Shown here: one piece after another, positions 28,143-37,352 of the stretch
How the letters are laid out: each line of letters opens with the position of its first letter
Position numbering within the stretch: the stretch's first letter is position 1
Position numbers and translations under genes: made by a program
The notes under the pieces: generated by a model
What the model was told of the DNA's origin: nothing
What the model saw: only the letters and a program-made list of their open reading frames with translations
Databases searched by the model: none
From: Companilactobacillus zhongbaensis
GTDB taxonomy: Bacteria > Bacillota > Bacilli > Lactobacillales > Lactobacillaceae
DNA length: 64,000 nt
Direction: 5' to 3'
Assembly: GCF_003946515.1 (NCBI RefSeq)
Contig: NZ_RHOM01000001.1
Coordinates: 1 to 64,000, forward strand

Positions 28143-29417
28143 ATGCAAAAACTTGTAATTAATGGTGGAAAAAAATTATCGGGAGAGGTTACGATCGGTG
28201 GTGCTAAGAATAGCACTGTGGCTTTGATTCCAGCTGCTATTTTATCAAGTACACCGGTGGTGTTAGACTCTGTTCCAGAAATCAGAGACGTGGCTAATTT
28301 ACGTTCGATCTTGTTAGATATGAACGTAACCTCTGAAGTTAAAAATGACGTTTTAAAAATTGATCCAACACAGATTCATTTTGCTGAATTACCAAGTGGT
28401 AAAGTCAGCAGTCTCCGTGCTTCATACTATTTCATGGGTGCCATGCTAGGCCGTTTCGGCAAAGCTGTGGTTGGTTTCCCTGGTGGTGATGACATTGGTC
28501 CTAGACCGATCGATCAACACATCAAAGGATTTGAAGCTTTAGGAGCTCATGTTGAAAATAAAAATGGCCAGATGGTTATTACTGCACCTGAAGAAGGTCT
28601 AAAAGGAGCTAAGATCTTTTTAGATATGGTTTCAGTTGGAGCAACCATCAATGTTATTTTGGCTGCCGTTCGAGCTAAAGGTACAACGGTGATCGAAAAT
28701 GCTGCCAAAGAACCTGAGATCATTGATCTGGCTACTTTTTTGAACAACATGGGTGCTACTATCCGTGGAGTTGGTACGGAAACTATCCGTATCGAAGGTG
28801 TCGATGAGTTGAGATCAAACAACTCTCATACAATTATTCCTGATCGAATCGAAGCAGGAACTTATTTAAGCTTGGCTGCAGCTAATGGCGGTGATATTTT
28901 GATCAACAATATCATCAGTGAACATTTGGATGCCTTTTTAGCCAAACTTGATGAAATGGGAGTTAATTTGGAGATCGGTGAAGACAGTATTTACGTTAAA
29001 CCATCTTCAGAAATTAAGGCTGTTAACATTAAGACCATGCCTTATCCCGGTTTTGCAACTGATTTGCAACAACCGATCACGCCTTTGTTGATGAGATCAA
29101 AGGGCGAAGCTATGATCATGGATACGATTTATCCAAAGCGGATTAAACACATATCACAACTTCAAAAGATGGGTGGAGATATTTCGAGTGAAAACGACTT
29201 GATCTTCGTCCATGGTGGCTCGAATTTGACTGGCGCAACTGTGTCAGCTGATGAGATCCGTGCTGGAGCTTGTTTAATGATCGCCGGTCTGATTGCCGAT
29301 GGTAAGACTGTGATCGAAAACGCTGAAAATATTTTACGTGGATATGACCGAGTAGTATGGAAACTTCACCAATTACAAGCCGATGTTGAGTTAGTCGGTA
29401 AAGATGATTTGAATTAA
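28143..29417 (+). CDS. murA: UDP-GlcNAc 1-carboxyvinyltransferase with Asp at the active-site Cys position
   Basis: A 424-residue EPSP-synthase-fold enzyme starting peptidoglycan precursor synthesis. Landmarks: GGAKNSTVALIPA, LRASYYFMGAMLGRFG, PRPIDQHIKGFEALGA, and the late GFATDLQQP. The catalytic loop reads PGGDDIGPRP: residue 116 is Asp where most MurA/MurZ proteins have the Cys (E. coli Cys115) that fosfomycin alkylates. Asp at this position is known from Mycobacterium and Chlamydia and gives natural fosfomycin resistance. It lies 45 bp after pyrG. Confidence 0.95.
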   Translation: MQKLVINGGKKLSGEVTIGGAKNSTVALIPAAILSSTPVVLDSVPEIRDVANLRSILLDMNVTSEVKNDVLKIDPTQIHFAELPSGKVSSLRASYYFMGAMLGRFGKAVVGFPGGDDIGPRPIDQHIKGFEALGAHVENKNGQMVITAPEEGLKGAKIFLDMVSVGATINVILAAVRAKGTTVIENAAKEPEIIDLATFLNNMGATIRGVGTETIRIEGVDELRSNNSHTIIPDRIEAGTYLSLAAANGGDILINNIISEHLDAFLAKLDEMGVNLEIGEDSIYVKPSSEIKAVNIKTMPYPGFATDLQQPITPLLMRSKGEAMIMDTIYPKRIKHISQLQKMGGDISSENDLIFVHGGSNLTGATVSADEIRAGACLMIAGLIADGKTVIENAENILRGYDRVVWKLHQLQADVELVGKDDLN

Positions 29418-29594
29418 TGTTTGACTTTATTTGATTTAGTTGTAATATTTAATGAAGATTATTATACAGATTGGAAGTGTGGCCGTTGAGAAATTAAGTT
29501 GGTTTTTGATTTTTATATGCTTTTTTTAGTGTGTAATTTGATTTGATCGACTTTTGGTTTCTTGATGGCGTGCTTTCTGAAATTGTTTTGTTTT

Positions 29595-29628
29595 GGAACG
29601 CTATTTTGAGATGGCGTTCTTTTTTTGT
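29595..29628 (+). terminator. Terminator upstream of element E
   Basis: GAACGC (29596-29601) pairs with GCGTTC (29614-29619), followed by T8. Confidence 0.75.
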
Positions 29629-29661
29629 CTTTAATGTTTTTTGAGGTTGTATGGGGTGTGG

Positions 29662-29886
29662 GCGGTTCACTGCCGATTCTGGGAGGGTTCCGAGAATTGC
29701 GACCGTGGAACGCCATGGGCACCACTTTGAGCTATCCGGGGAGTTCGCCCGGACATCTCAAAGCTGGGCCTTTCACTAAGCGGTAAACCGCTAAGGAAAT
29801 TTCATGGCTGACGGTCGAATTCTCTCCACCCTCCCAGAATCTAGGTTTGTTAAACATCATACTCTGGTGGGTGGGTACGGTACTTA
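29662..29886 (+). repeat. Structured interspersed element, copy E
   Basis: P1 is gattctgggaggg with ccctcccagaatc: the second base pair has changed from G-C to A-T on both arms. P2 is gagaattgcgaccgt with acggtcgaattctc, again changed on both arms. P4 is the tccggg/cccgga version and P5 has agcggt/accgct. It ends GGTACGGTACTTAG. A further 260 bp of G+T-rich sequence (29887-30147) leads to the ABC-F gene and contains no gene I can support. Confidence 0.85.
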
Positions 29887-30147
29887 GCTTTATAGTGGTT
29901 GACTGTTTTGGTTTATTTTTTGGTTCCTAGTCACATCCGTTCCTAGGAGTTTGGGTGTGTGTACTTATCTATTTGATTTTTGTTGGTGAAAATAAAAAGC
30001 AAAATCAAAACAAAAGCAGAACTAAGTGCACAAGCAAAATCAAAACCTTTAAGACATTGATCAAGGCTGGTTCGAAAATTCCTTGCGTCATTTTCTTTTT
30101 TTATCAAATTACATGCTCACTAAATTTTTTTGTGAGGTGTTGTTTTT

Positions 30148-31647
30148 ATGGGTACTATTCAAATTTCTAATTTAGCTTTTAAATATGATCAGATGGCTGA
30201 TTGGCTTTTTTCTGGGGTGGATCTTTCTATTGATTCTTCTTGGTCTTTGGGGTTGATTGGTCGTAATGGGCGGGGGAAGTCTTCTTTGTTGCATTTGTTG
30301 ATGGGGGATTTGACTTTTTCTGGGTCTATTGTTTCTGATCTTTCTTTTTCTTATTATCCGCAGCCGGTGCCTGATTCTTCTTTGTTGGCTCGTGAGGTGG
30401 CTGTTTCTGTTGCTGGGCTTGAGGATTATGATGTTTGGCGAGTTGAGACTGAGATGGAGAAGCTTCAGATCGATTTTTCTGTGCTTGATCGTGCTTTTGA
30501 GACGCTTAGTCCTGGCGAGCAAACTAAGGTGCTGTTAGCGGCTATGTTTGCCGATGACGGTGGGTTCCAGTTGTTAGATGAGCCTACTAATCATTTGGAT
30601 ATCGAAGGTCGGGAAGTGGTGGCTGATTATTTGCGCGGGAAGCGTGGTTTTATTGTGGTCAGTCATGACCGTGCCTTTTTGAATAGCGTGATCGATCACG
30701 TTATTTCGATCAATCGCAATGATATCGATGTCTATCAAGGAAATTTTGATACTTGGGAACGTGAAAAGACGGCTGAAGATGAGTCGGAGCGTCGCGAAAA
30801 ATCTCAATTGCAAAAAGATATCAAGAAGTTGCGTTTCTCGGCTGCTAAAAAAGAAAACTGGGCGCAACAAACGGAGAAGAGTAAAAGTAAGAATATTAAA
30901 ATGGATCAGCATACTAATTTGGATAAGGGCTTTTTAGGCCATAAGTCGGCTAAAATGATGAAAAAAGCTGGTAATATCCAAAAGCGTGCTGACAAAGCTA
31001 TTGAGCAAAAACAAGGTTTGTTGAAAAATATCGAGATCACTGACTCGATATCTTTAAATTACGTGGAAATCAAACATTATGACCAGGTGATCTCGACAAA
31101 TGATTTTCAAATGGTCAATTCGGCCATTCAAACGCCGTCAGTTAGTTTTAAAGTGAAGACGGGACAAGTTACCGCCTTGCTTGGAAAAAACGGCATTGGC
31201 AAGTCTACTATCTTTAAACAGATCATGGGTATCGACCAACCTTTTGAGCAAAAAGGTGAGCTGCAAATAAAAAAATCAATAAAAATTTCATATTTACCAC
31301 AAGAAACTAAAATTCGTGGTACCATAGTGCAAGTTGCAGAAAAAGAGCAATATGATGTTGAACGGATTTTTTCCAATTTGAGAAAGCTTGGTTTTGAACG
31401 CGAGCTGTTCAATGACCCGATCGAATCGATGAGTCAAGGACAGAAACGTAAGGTGTCACTGGCAATCAGTTTGGCCCAGGAAGCCAACTTGTATCTTTGG
31501 GATGAACCGTTTAATTATTTAGATGTGATCACACGTGACCAGATCATCGCAGCAATTAGGAAGCAGCACCCAACGATGCTAATAATTGATCACGATATCG
31601 GGTTGATCGATGAGATTGCAGACGAAAAAGTCGTCTTGAAAAACTAG
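30148..31647 (+). CDS. Lsa-family ABC-F ribosomal protection protein
   Basis: A 499-residue soluble protein with two ABC domains and no membrane segments. ABC1: GRNGRGKSS, LSPGEQTKVLL, LLDEPTNHLD; ABC2: GKNGIGKST, MSQGQKRKVSL, LYLWDEPFNYLD. The linker of about 100 residues between them is long and basic, as in antibiotic-resistance ABC-F proteins that push drugs off the ribosome. Overall shape resembles Lsa/Sal types (lincosamide, streptogramin A, pleuromutilin); spectrum unproven. In the first 60 codons 57 end in G or T, while the second half has ordinary codons, matching its place downstream of element E. Confidence 0.8.
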   Translation: MGTIQISNLAFKYDQMADWLFSGVDLSIDSSWSLGLIGRNGRGKSSLLHLLMGDLTFSGSIVSDLSFSYYPQPVPDSSLLAREVAVSVAGLEDYDVWRVETEMEKLQIDFSVLDRAFETLSPGEQTKVLLAAMFADDGGFQLLDEPTNHLDIEGREVVADYLRGKRGFIVVSHDRAFLNSVIDHVISINRNDIDVYQGNFDTWEREKTAEDESERREKSQLQKDIKKLRFSAAKKENWAQQTEKSKSKNIKMDQHTNLDKGFLGHKSAKMMKKAGNIQKRADKAIEQKQGLLKNIEITDSISLNYVEIKHYDQVISTNDFQMVNSAIQTPSVSFKVKTGQVTALLGKNGIGKSTIFKQIMGIDQPFEQKGELQIKKSIKISYLPQETKIRGTIVQVAEKEQYDVERIFSNLRKLGFERELFNDPIESMSQGQKRKVSLAISLAQEANLYLWDEPFNYLDVITRDQIIAAIRKQHPTMLIIDHDIGLIDEIADEKVVLKN

Positions 31648-31654
31648 AATTATA

Positions 31655-31683
31655 TTGAATATCTTATTTGTTCATGGTAATAT
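31655..31683 (+). promoter_or_regulatory. Promoter of rpmE2
   Basis: TTGAAT (31655-31660), 17 nt, TAATAT (31678-31683), 64 nt upstream of the start codon. Confidence 0.6.
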
Positions 31684-31747
31684 TTAATACCGTTAGTAAA
31701 TTAATCTCTATTTCTGCAAAAGATTTAGGGCAAAGGAGACATTTATA

Positions 31748-31996
31748 ATGAAACAAGGAATTCATCCAGATTACCACCAAGTTGTGTTCATGGATTCTTC
31801 AACTGGTAAGAAGTTCTTAGCTGGTTCAACAGTTAACTCAGATGAAACAACTGACTATGAAGGTAAAGAATACCCATTGATTCGTGTTGAAATTTCGTCA
31901 GATTCACACCCATTCTACACAGGTAAACAAAAGTTTGCTCAAGCAGATGGACGTATCGATCGTTTCAACAAGAAATATGGTTTGCAAAACAAATAA
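31748..31996 (+). CDS. rpmE2: Ribosomal protein L31 type B
   Basis: An 82-residue L31 of the zinc-free B type: [15 protein letters not shown], then GSTVNSDET and [13 protein letters not shown], with none of the CxxC pairs of type A. This form typically replaces zinc-binding L31 under zinc limitation, but many lactobacilli have only this one. AAAGGAG precedes the ATG. Its own promoter and terminator bracket it, so it is a single-gene unit. Confidence 0.97.
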   Translation: MKQGIHPDYHQVVFMDSSTGKKFLAGSTVNSDETTDYEGKEYPLIRVEISSDSHPFYTGKQKFAQADGRIDRFNKKYGLQNK

Positions 31997-32028
31997 AGCC
32001 ATCCTTTCTCGGATGGCTTTTATTTTTT
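31996..32028. terminator. Shared terminator between rpmE2 and MFS gene
   Basis: AGCCATCC and GGATGGCT pair around TTTCTC, followed by a T-rich run; it overlaps the 3' end of the convergent MFS gene. Confidence 0.85.
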
Positions 32029-33246
32029 GGCTTTTTTTCGGTGTAAGTGGGTAAAGACCCAGAAGAAATTGACAAAAGCTAAACCACTGGTCGTTAAGAA
32101 AACGGCGGAATAGCTTAAGGCACTGGAGACGTATGAACCTAGTAATGGTCCACAGACGTTACCAACTGCTTGAAACGACTGGTTGTAACCGAAGATCCGG
32201 CCGGTATATTGATCATCAGTATTTTTGGTCAATAATGTTTGAACTGGTGGGATCAGACAAGCGTCGGAGATCCCGACTAAAAATCTTAAGATTGCCAATT
32301 GCCAAATGTTATTAACAAAGGCTTGTGGGATGTATACTAAAATCGCAAATATTAACCCACTGATCAAGATCTTTTCGGTACCGATTCGATCACCCAGAGC
32401 TCCAAATCTAGGAGCGGCGATGATGTTGGCGATACCTGGTAAAGCTGCAACAACTCCGGCAATCAAAGTTACTTTGTCGGAACCGTGCATCAACTGGCTA
32501 ACGTACAAACTAATGATCGGGTTGATCGAGTTATTGGAGATCTGAATGATCATTGTTGTAACAAAGAGTGCCAAAACGGTATTCGAGTTTTTTAAATGAC
32601 GAAAGATCTCTTTAGTCGATTCCTCTTTTCCCTTGGGAACAGGATGAAAGTCTTCTTTAATGAAGATAACCGTCAAAATGAAGGCTAAGAATAATAATGA
32701 ACCAGTGATCATAAAAGGTATCCGATATCCGAAATACTGGGCGATGATACCACCGACTAAGGGACCTAACAATGTTCCGGAGATAACTCCGGTATTGAGC
32801 GTTCCTAAAGCACGACCACTCTCAGATTTGGGAGCTGTCGATGCGATCAAGGTCGTGGCATTACTGACGAATCCGGAAAAGACACCTTGTAAGAGTCGTA
32901 ATACTACTAGTTGCCATGGCGCAGAGACGAAAGCTTGTAAGAAAATTACGATCGACATACCTAAAGCAGCACGGATCAGCATTAACTTGCGACCACGGCG
33001 GTCAGCTATTTTGCCCCATATTGGAGACATGATCGCCATGACTAAAAATGTTGCTGAAAAGGCGATACCATTCCAAATCACGAGCTGACTTTTTGTGAAA
33101 TTACCCAAACTATTAATGTATAATGGCATAAAGGGTGTTATCATACTAAAGCCAATACCTGTTACAAAGGTACTAAACCAGAGGACAATTAAGTTTCTTT
33201 TCCAATAGTTATTCTCGTTCGGAGCATTTTGTGTATTTGAACTCAT
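32020..33246 (-). CDS. Major facilitator superfamily efflux transporter
   Basis: A 408-residue, 12-TM MFS protein. The loop-2 signature PIWGKIADRRGRKLML and the TM5 antiporter-like motif GVISGTLLGPLVGG are clear, typical of drug:H+ antiporters (MdtG/NorA-like). The N-terminus is a short polar segment (SSNTQNAPNENNYWKRN) before TM1. It is divergent from murF and ends at the shared terminator. Substrate not predictable; no regulator gene adjoins. Confidence 0.85.
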   Translation of the reverse strand: MSSNTQNAPNENNYWKRNLIVLWFSTFVTGIGFSMITPFMPLYINSLGNFTKSQLVIWNGIAFSATFLVMAIMSPIWGKIADRRGRKLMLIRAALGMSIVIFLQAFVSAPWQLVVLRLLQGVFSGFVSNATTLIASTAPKSESGRALGTLNTGVISGTLLGPLVGGIIAQYFGYRIPFMITGSLLFLAFILTVIFIKEDFHPVPKGKEESTKEIFRHLKNSNTVLALFVTTMIIQISNNSINPIISLYVSQLMHGSDKVTLIAGVVAALPGIANIIAAPRFGALGDRIGTEKILISGLIFAILVYIPQAFVNNIWQLAILRFLVGISDACLIPPVQTLLTKNTDDQYTGRIFGYNQSFQAVGNVCGPLLGSYVSSALSYSAVFLTTSGLAFVNFFWVFTHLHRKKAKK

Positions 33247-33334
33247 AAATACATCAAATCCTTTCTAAGTAAATTAGTATACTCTTTTCGTTTTTTAGGA
33301 GAAAATATTTTTTTAGAACTGGGGACTAGTATTC

Positions 33335-34696
33335 ATGAAAATGAAGTTACAAGAAGTTTATTCGGCATTAAAGATTCAGGCAGAAGATATTCCCAACGTC
33401 CAGATCACCGGCGTTTGTTTTGATAGTAGAAAAGCCAAGGATGGCGACTTGTTTTTCCCTATTAAAGGTGAAAGGGATGGCCATGACTTTATCGAAAGTG
33501 CAATTGCTAACGGCGCCAGTGCGTCCATTTGGCAAAAAGATCATCCGATCGAAAACCACGATATTCCTTACGTCGTAGTTGACGATGTGATGGCTGCTTT
33601 TGATCAGTTGGCTAAATATTATTTGAATAAGGTCAATCCTAAGGTGATTGCCGTTACAGGAAGTAATGGAAAGACTACTACTAAAGATATGATTGCGAGT
33701 GTTTTGGCTACAGACAATAATGTTGCAAAAACTCCCGAAAATTTTAATAATGAAATTGGCGTTCCGTTCACAATTTTGAACATGCCGATCAATACTGAAA
33801 TATTAGTAGTAGAAATGGGAATGGATCGTCCCGGTCAGATCGAACATTTGAGTGCAGTCGCTAACCCAGATGTTTCGGTAATTACGATGATCGGGGAGGC
33901 ACACATTGAGTTTTTCGGAACTCGTGATAAGATTGCCGATGCCAAGATGGAGATCACTAATCATTTGCAAGAAGACGGACTTTTTGTTTATGACGGTGAT
34001 GAGCCATTGCTAAACGAACGTGCTGAATCGCTGGAACAAAATACCGCTACGTTTGGCAAGAACGACAGCAACACGATTTACACGACTGAGATCAATAGTC
34101 ACAAAGAGAAGACGACTTTTAAGACTAACTTGTGGCCTGATCTTGAGTTTAGTATTCCGATCATGGGTGACTACAATGTTAATAATGCTATGGCAGCATT
34201 GTTGATCGGACGCAGATATCATATTTCTGCAGAGAACATGCAACAAGCACTTGCTAACTTGTACATGACAGAAAACCGGACCGAGTGGGTCAAAGCTAAG
34301 AATGGCGCTGATATTTTGAGCGATGTTTATAATTCCAATCCTACAGCTGCGATCGAAGTGCTCGATAACTTGCAAAAATTGTCGACAGGACGTAAAATCA
34401 TTGTTCTTGGCGACATGTTAGAATTAGGCTCGGCTTCTAAAGAATTGCACGAGTCTTTAGCCGATCATATTGACCCAAATGATTTTGCAAAAGTCTATTT
34501 AGTTGGCAAGGAAATGAAAGCATTGTACGATTTACTAGTACAAAAGTATCAACCAGCTGATTTAAGTTGGTATAGTAAGGACCAGTTAGACGATCTAACT
34601 GCAAATATTAAAGAAGAATTGAACTCAGATGACACAATTTTGCTTAAGGCAAGCCATGGCATCCATTTAGAAAACGTCTTAAAAGAATTAATTTAA
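33335..34696 (+). CDS. murF: UDP-N-acetylmuramoyl-tripeptide--D-Ala-D-Ala ligase
   Basis: A 453-residue Mur ligase adding D-Ala-D-Ala to the muramoyl tripeptide. Domain order is normal: substrate-binding N-terminal region (ITGVCFDSRKAKDGDLFFPIKG), ATP P-loop AVTGSNGKTTTKDMIA, the MGMDRPGQIE region, and a C-terminal Rossmann domain with SDVYNSNPTA. Two in-frame ATGs (33335, 33341) are equally possible. With murA, glmU, alr in the same window, several cell-wall steps are represented. Confidence 0.95.
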   Translation: MKMKLQEVYSALKIQAEDIPNVQITGVCFDSRKAKDGDLFFPIKGERDGHDFIESAIANGASASIWQKDHPIENHDIPYVVVDDVMAAFDQLAKYYLNKVNPKVIAVTGSNGKTTTKDMIASVLATDNNVAKTPENFNNEIGVPFTILNMPINTEILVVEMGMDRPGQIEHLSAVANPDVSVITMIGEAHIEFFGTRDKIADAKMEITNHLQEDGLFVYDGDEPLLNERAESLEQNTATFGKNDSNTIYTTEINSHKEKTTFKTNLWPDLEFSIPIMGDYNVNNAMAALLIGRRYHISAENMQQALANLYMTENRTEWVKAKNGADILSDVYNSNPTAAIEVLDNLQKLSTGRKIIVLGDMLELGSASKELHESLADHIDPNDFAKVYLVGKEMKALYDLLVQKYQPADLSWYSKDQLDDLTANIKEELNSDDTILLKASHGIHLENVLKELI

Positions 34697-34775
34697 GTGT
34701 GTCGGTTGAGTAACATTGAAGAACGTGGTATCGTAGACAGATTATGTTTTTACCATGTTTAAACGGAGGATTTTT

Positions 34776-36320
34776 GTGAAATTTAGCGAATTAAATTTAG
34801 ATTCAAAACTACTAAACGCTGTTGATGAGGCCGGATTTGAAGAGACTACACCTATCCAAGCGCAAACTATTCCACTTGTTATGACAGGTGATGACGTTAT
34901 CGGACAAGCACAAACCGGTACCGGAAAGACAGCCGCATTCGGCTTACCAATTTTAGACGCTGTGGATACATCTTCAAGCGATATCCAAGCTCTTATCATT
35001 TCTCCAACACGTGAACTTGCAATTCAAACACAAGAAGAATTGTTCAAATTAGGACGTAATAAGAAAGTTCGTGTTCAATCAGTTTACGGTGGCTCAGACA
35101 TTAGAAGACAAATTCATTCATTGAAGAACCACCCAAGCATCGTTGTCGGAACTCCAGGACGTATTCTTGACCACATTAACCGTCACACACTTAAGTTACA
35201 CAATGTTAAAACAGTTGTGCTTGATGAAGCCGATGAAATGCTTGATATGGGATTTGTTGAAGATATCGAAAGTATCTTAACTAACGTTCCTCATAATCAT
35301 CAAACATTGCTATTCTCAGCTACAATGCCAAAACCAATCATGAAGATCGCTGATAAATTCATGACTGACCCAGAGATCGTTAAGATCAAGTCAAAGGAAT
35401 TGACTGCTGATAAGATCGATCAATACTTTGTTAAAGCTCGTGATTACGAGAAGTTTGACTTGATGACTCGTATTTTTGATGTTCAAGGACCAGAACTTGC
35501 TTTGATCTTCGGACGTACTAAGAGACGTGTTGATGAATTGACACGTGGACTACAAGCTCGTGGATACAACGCTGAAGGTATTCACGGTGACTTGTCACAA
35601 GATAAGAGAACTAGCGTTTTACGTAAGTTTAAAGCTGGAAAACTTGATTTCTTAGTAGCTACTGACGTGGCTGCTCGTGGACTCGATATTTCTGGCGTAT
35701 CTCACGTTTACAACTACGATATTCCTCAAGATCCTGATAGTTACGTTCACCGTATTGGACGTACAGGTCGTGCCGGAAAATCTGGTATTTCTGTAACATT
35801 CGTTACACCTAACGAAATGAGCTACTTACGTACGATCGAAAACTTGACTAAGAAACGTATGAAGCCTTTGGCTCCACCAACAGATAAAGAAGTATTGAAG
35901 GGTCAAATGGAATCTGTCAAAGAAGACATTAAGAACACTTTGGCTCACGATACTAACTTGGACCGTTTCAAGAATGCTACAGATGAATTGTTGAAGGAAT
36001 ATACACCAGAACAATTAGTGATGGTTTACTTGTCTTCAGCAATCAAAGATGCTGAGAGTGTTCCTGTTAAGATCGCACCAGAACGTCCGTTGCCAAATCG
36101 CAAGCAAAGTCATAACCGTTCAGGTCATGGCAAGCGTCATCGTTTCAACCGTGGTCGTCGTGGCGGTGAGAGAAACGAACATCGTGGCGGACGTCGTGAT
36201 GATCGTCGTGGACATGGCCGTGGTGGCAATGGTAACAATAATAATAATAGTCATAGACGTAGTGAGAATAAGAAGCCTGCTGCTTCTAAGAAGTCTTTTA
36301 AGATCAGAACTAATATTTAG
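34776..36320 (+). CDS. cshA: DEAD-box RNA helicase CshA
   Basis: A 514-residue helicase that remodels RNA in cold adaptation and mRNA decay. Motifs in order: Q motif [22 protein letters not shown], Ia [14 protein letters not shown] ([13 protein letters not shown]), III SAT, then IV-VI ending [13 protein letters not shown]. The tail from about residue 440 is basic and rich in Arg, Gly, His and Asn, an RNA-binding extension. The start is GTG at 34776, preceded by CGGAGG. Confidence 0.95.
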   Translation: MKFSELNLDSKLLNAVDEAGFEETTPIQAQTIPLVMTGDDVIGQAQTGTGKTAAFGLPILDAVDTSSSDIQALIISPTRELAIQTQEELFKLGRNKKVRVQSVYGGSDIRRQIHSLKNHPSIVVGTPGRILDHINRHTLKLHNVKTVVLDEADEMLDMGFVEDIESILTNVPHNHQTLLFSATMPKPIMKIADKFMTDPEIVKIKSKELTADKIDQYFVKARDYEKFDLMTRIFDVQGPELALIFGRTKRRVDELTRGLQARGYNAEGIHGDLSQDKRTSVLRKFKAGKLDFLVATDVAARGLDISGVSHVYNYDIPQDPDSYVHRIGRTGRAGKSGISVTFVTPNEMSYLRTIENLTKKRMKPLAPPTDKEVLKGQMESVKEDIKNTLAHDTNLDRFKNATDELLKEYTPEQLVMVYLSSAIKDAESVPVKIAPERPLPNRKQSHNRSGHGKRHRFNRGRRGGERNEHRGGRRDDRRGHGRGGNGNNNNNSHRRSENKKPAASKKSFKIRTNI

Positions 36321-36431
36321 ATTATTTTTGGTTTGTGATTTATAATTATATTTAATGGAGGGTTGAGCTTTTATTGCTTATGCCTTCCTTTTTTTTGTTT
36401 TTGATTTTTTTTTAGGTTGTTGTTTGGTGTG

Positions 36432-36635
36432 GTGGTTCACTGCCGGTTCTGCGGAGGGTTCCGGGAATTGCGCCGTGGAACGCTGCGGGCCAACTTTGAG
36501 CTATCCAAGGGAAACCCGCCCTTGGACATCTCAAAGCTTGACCTTTTCGTAAGCACGGCCCATGCCGTGCAAACGAAAATTTCGCGGCTGACGGCGAATT
36601 CAATAATAAATTTTTTGGTGGGACACGGTACTTAT
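36432..36635 (+). repeat. Structured interspersed element, copy F
   Basis: Nearly identical to copy C. P2, P3, P4 (extended: tccaaggg with cccttgga) and P5 (gcacggc/gccgtgc) are intact; the 3' arm of P1 is missing, cut at the same place as in C but joined to a different sequence (aataataaat). The tail reads CACGGTACTTAT. C and F therefore form a subfamily lacking P1. Confidence 0.85.
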
Positions 36636-36750
36636 TTTTATCTCAATATGTTGTTTTGGTTGGGGTTGTTGTACTTTGCTTTTTCTCGTTCCTAGGATTT
36701 TTGTTTCGGTTTCTATCTTTTTTGATTTTTTTTGGTCTTTGATATTTTTT

Positions 36751-36826
36751 AGTTCAGAAGATTAAGTTCAAAAGATTAAGTTCAAAAGATTTAGTTCAAA
36801 AAATTAAGTTCAAAAGATTTAGTTCC
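36751..36826 (+). repeat. Five tandem 14-bp repeats
   Basis: The unit agttcaaaagatta is repeated five times (starts 36751, 36765, 36779, 36793, 36807) with one or two changes per copy, followed by a partial sixth unit. A 6-bp hairpin (aattgc/gcaatt) follows near 36850. No gene lies in 36321-36992. Confidence 0.85.
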
Positions 36827-36992
36827 TTTCTGTGGAATTATCTCTAATTGCTTTCGCAATTTTCGGAATTAAAATACAAGCGCTTTGTTTTTTTGGATTT
36901 GCATTTTGATTTTTTTGTTTTAAAATTAGAATTTACTTGATTTATTACTCGTTTATTTTTTTAAAATTATTTTTACGTTAGGATGTTTTTTT

Positions 36993-37349
36993 ATGATTAA
37001 GGGTTTAGGTATTGATATTGCTGAGATTTCTCGGGTTCGTAAGATTTATGGGAAACACCAGAGTTTTTTGGCTAAGATTTTGAATGCTGATGAGATCGAG
37101 GTTTTTGAGCATCTTAATACTGAGAAGCAGAAGATGACTTATTTGACTGGACGCTTTTCTGCTAAGGAGGCTTTTACTAAGGCTATGGGTACTGGGCTTG
37201 GTAAGATCGGATTTCATGATCTTTCGGTTTTGAATTATGAGTCTGGACAGCCTTTTATTAAGACTGACATTTTTAGTGGAAATATTTTTATCTCGATTTC
37301 GGATACTGATGAATTAGTGATTACTCAAGTCATCTTGGAGGATGAATAA
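36993..37349 (+). CDS. acpS: Holo-[acyl-carrier-protein] synthase
   Basis: A 118-residue phosphopantetheinyl transferase activating acyl carrier protein. The Mg-binding Asp is in GLGIDIAEISRV and the Glu in GRFSAKEAFTKAMGTG, both canonical. It is 3 bp from alr, the conserved acpS-alr pair. The reading frame is almost entirely G/T-ending codons, as expected from its position 360 bp downstream of element F. I see no strong ribosome binding site (GTTAGGATG), which may lower expression. Confidence 0.95.
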   Translation: MIKGLGIDIAEISRVRKIYGKHQSFLAKILNADEIEVFEHLNTEKQKMTYLTGRFSAKEAFTKAMGTGLGKIGFHDLSVLNYESGQPFIKTDIFSGNIFISISDTDELVITQVILEDE

Positions 37350-37352
37350 ATT

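Noticed and set aside
36751-36826. CRISPR array or plasmid-type iterons
   Set aside because: Units are 14 bp head to tail with no spacers, and no cas or rep gene is near.
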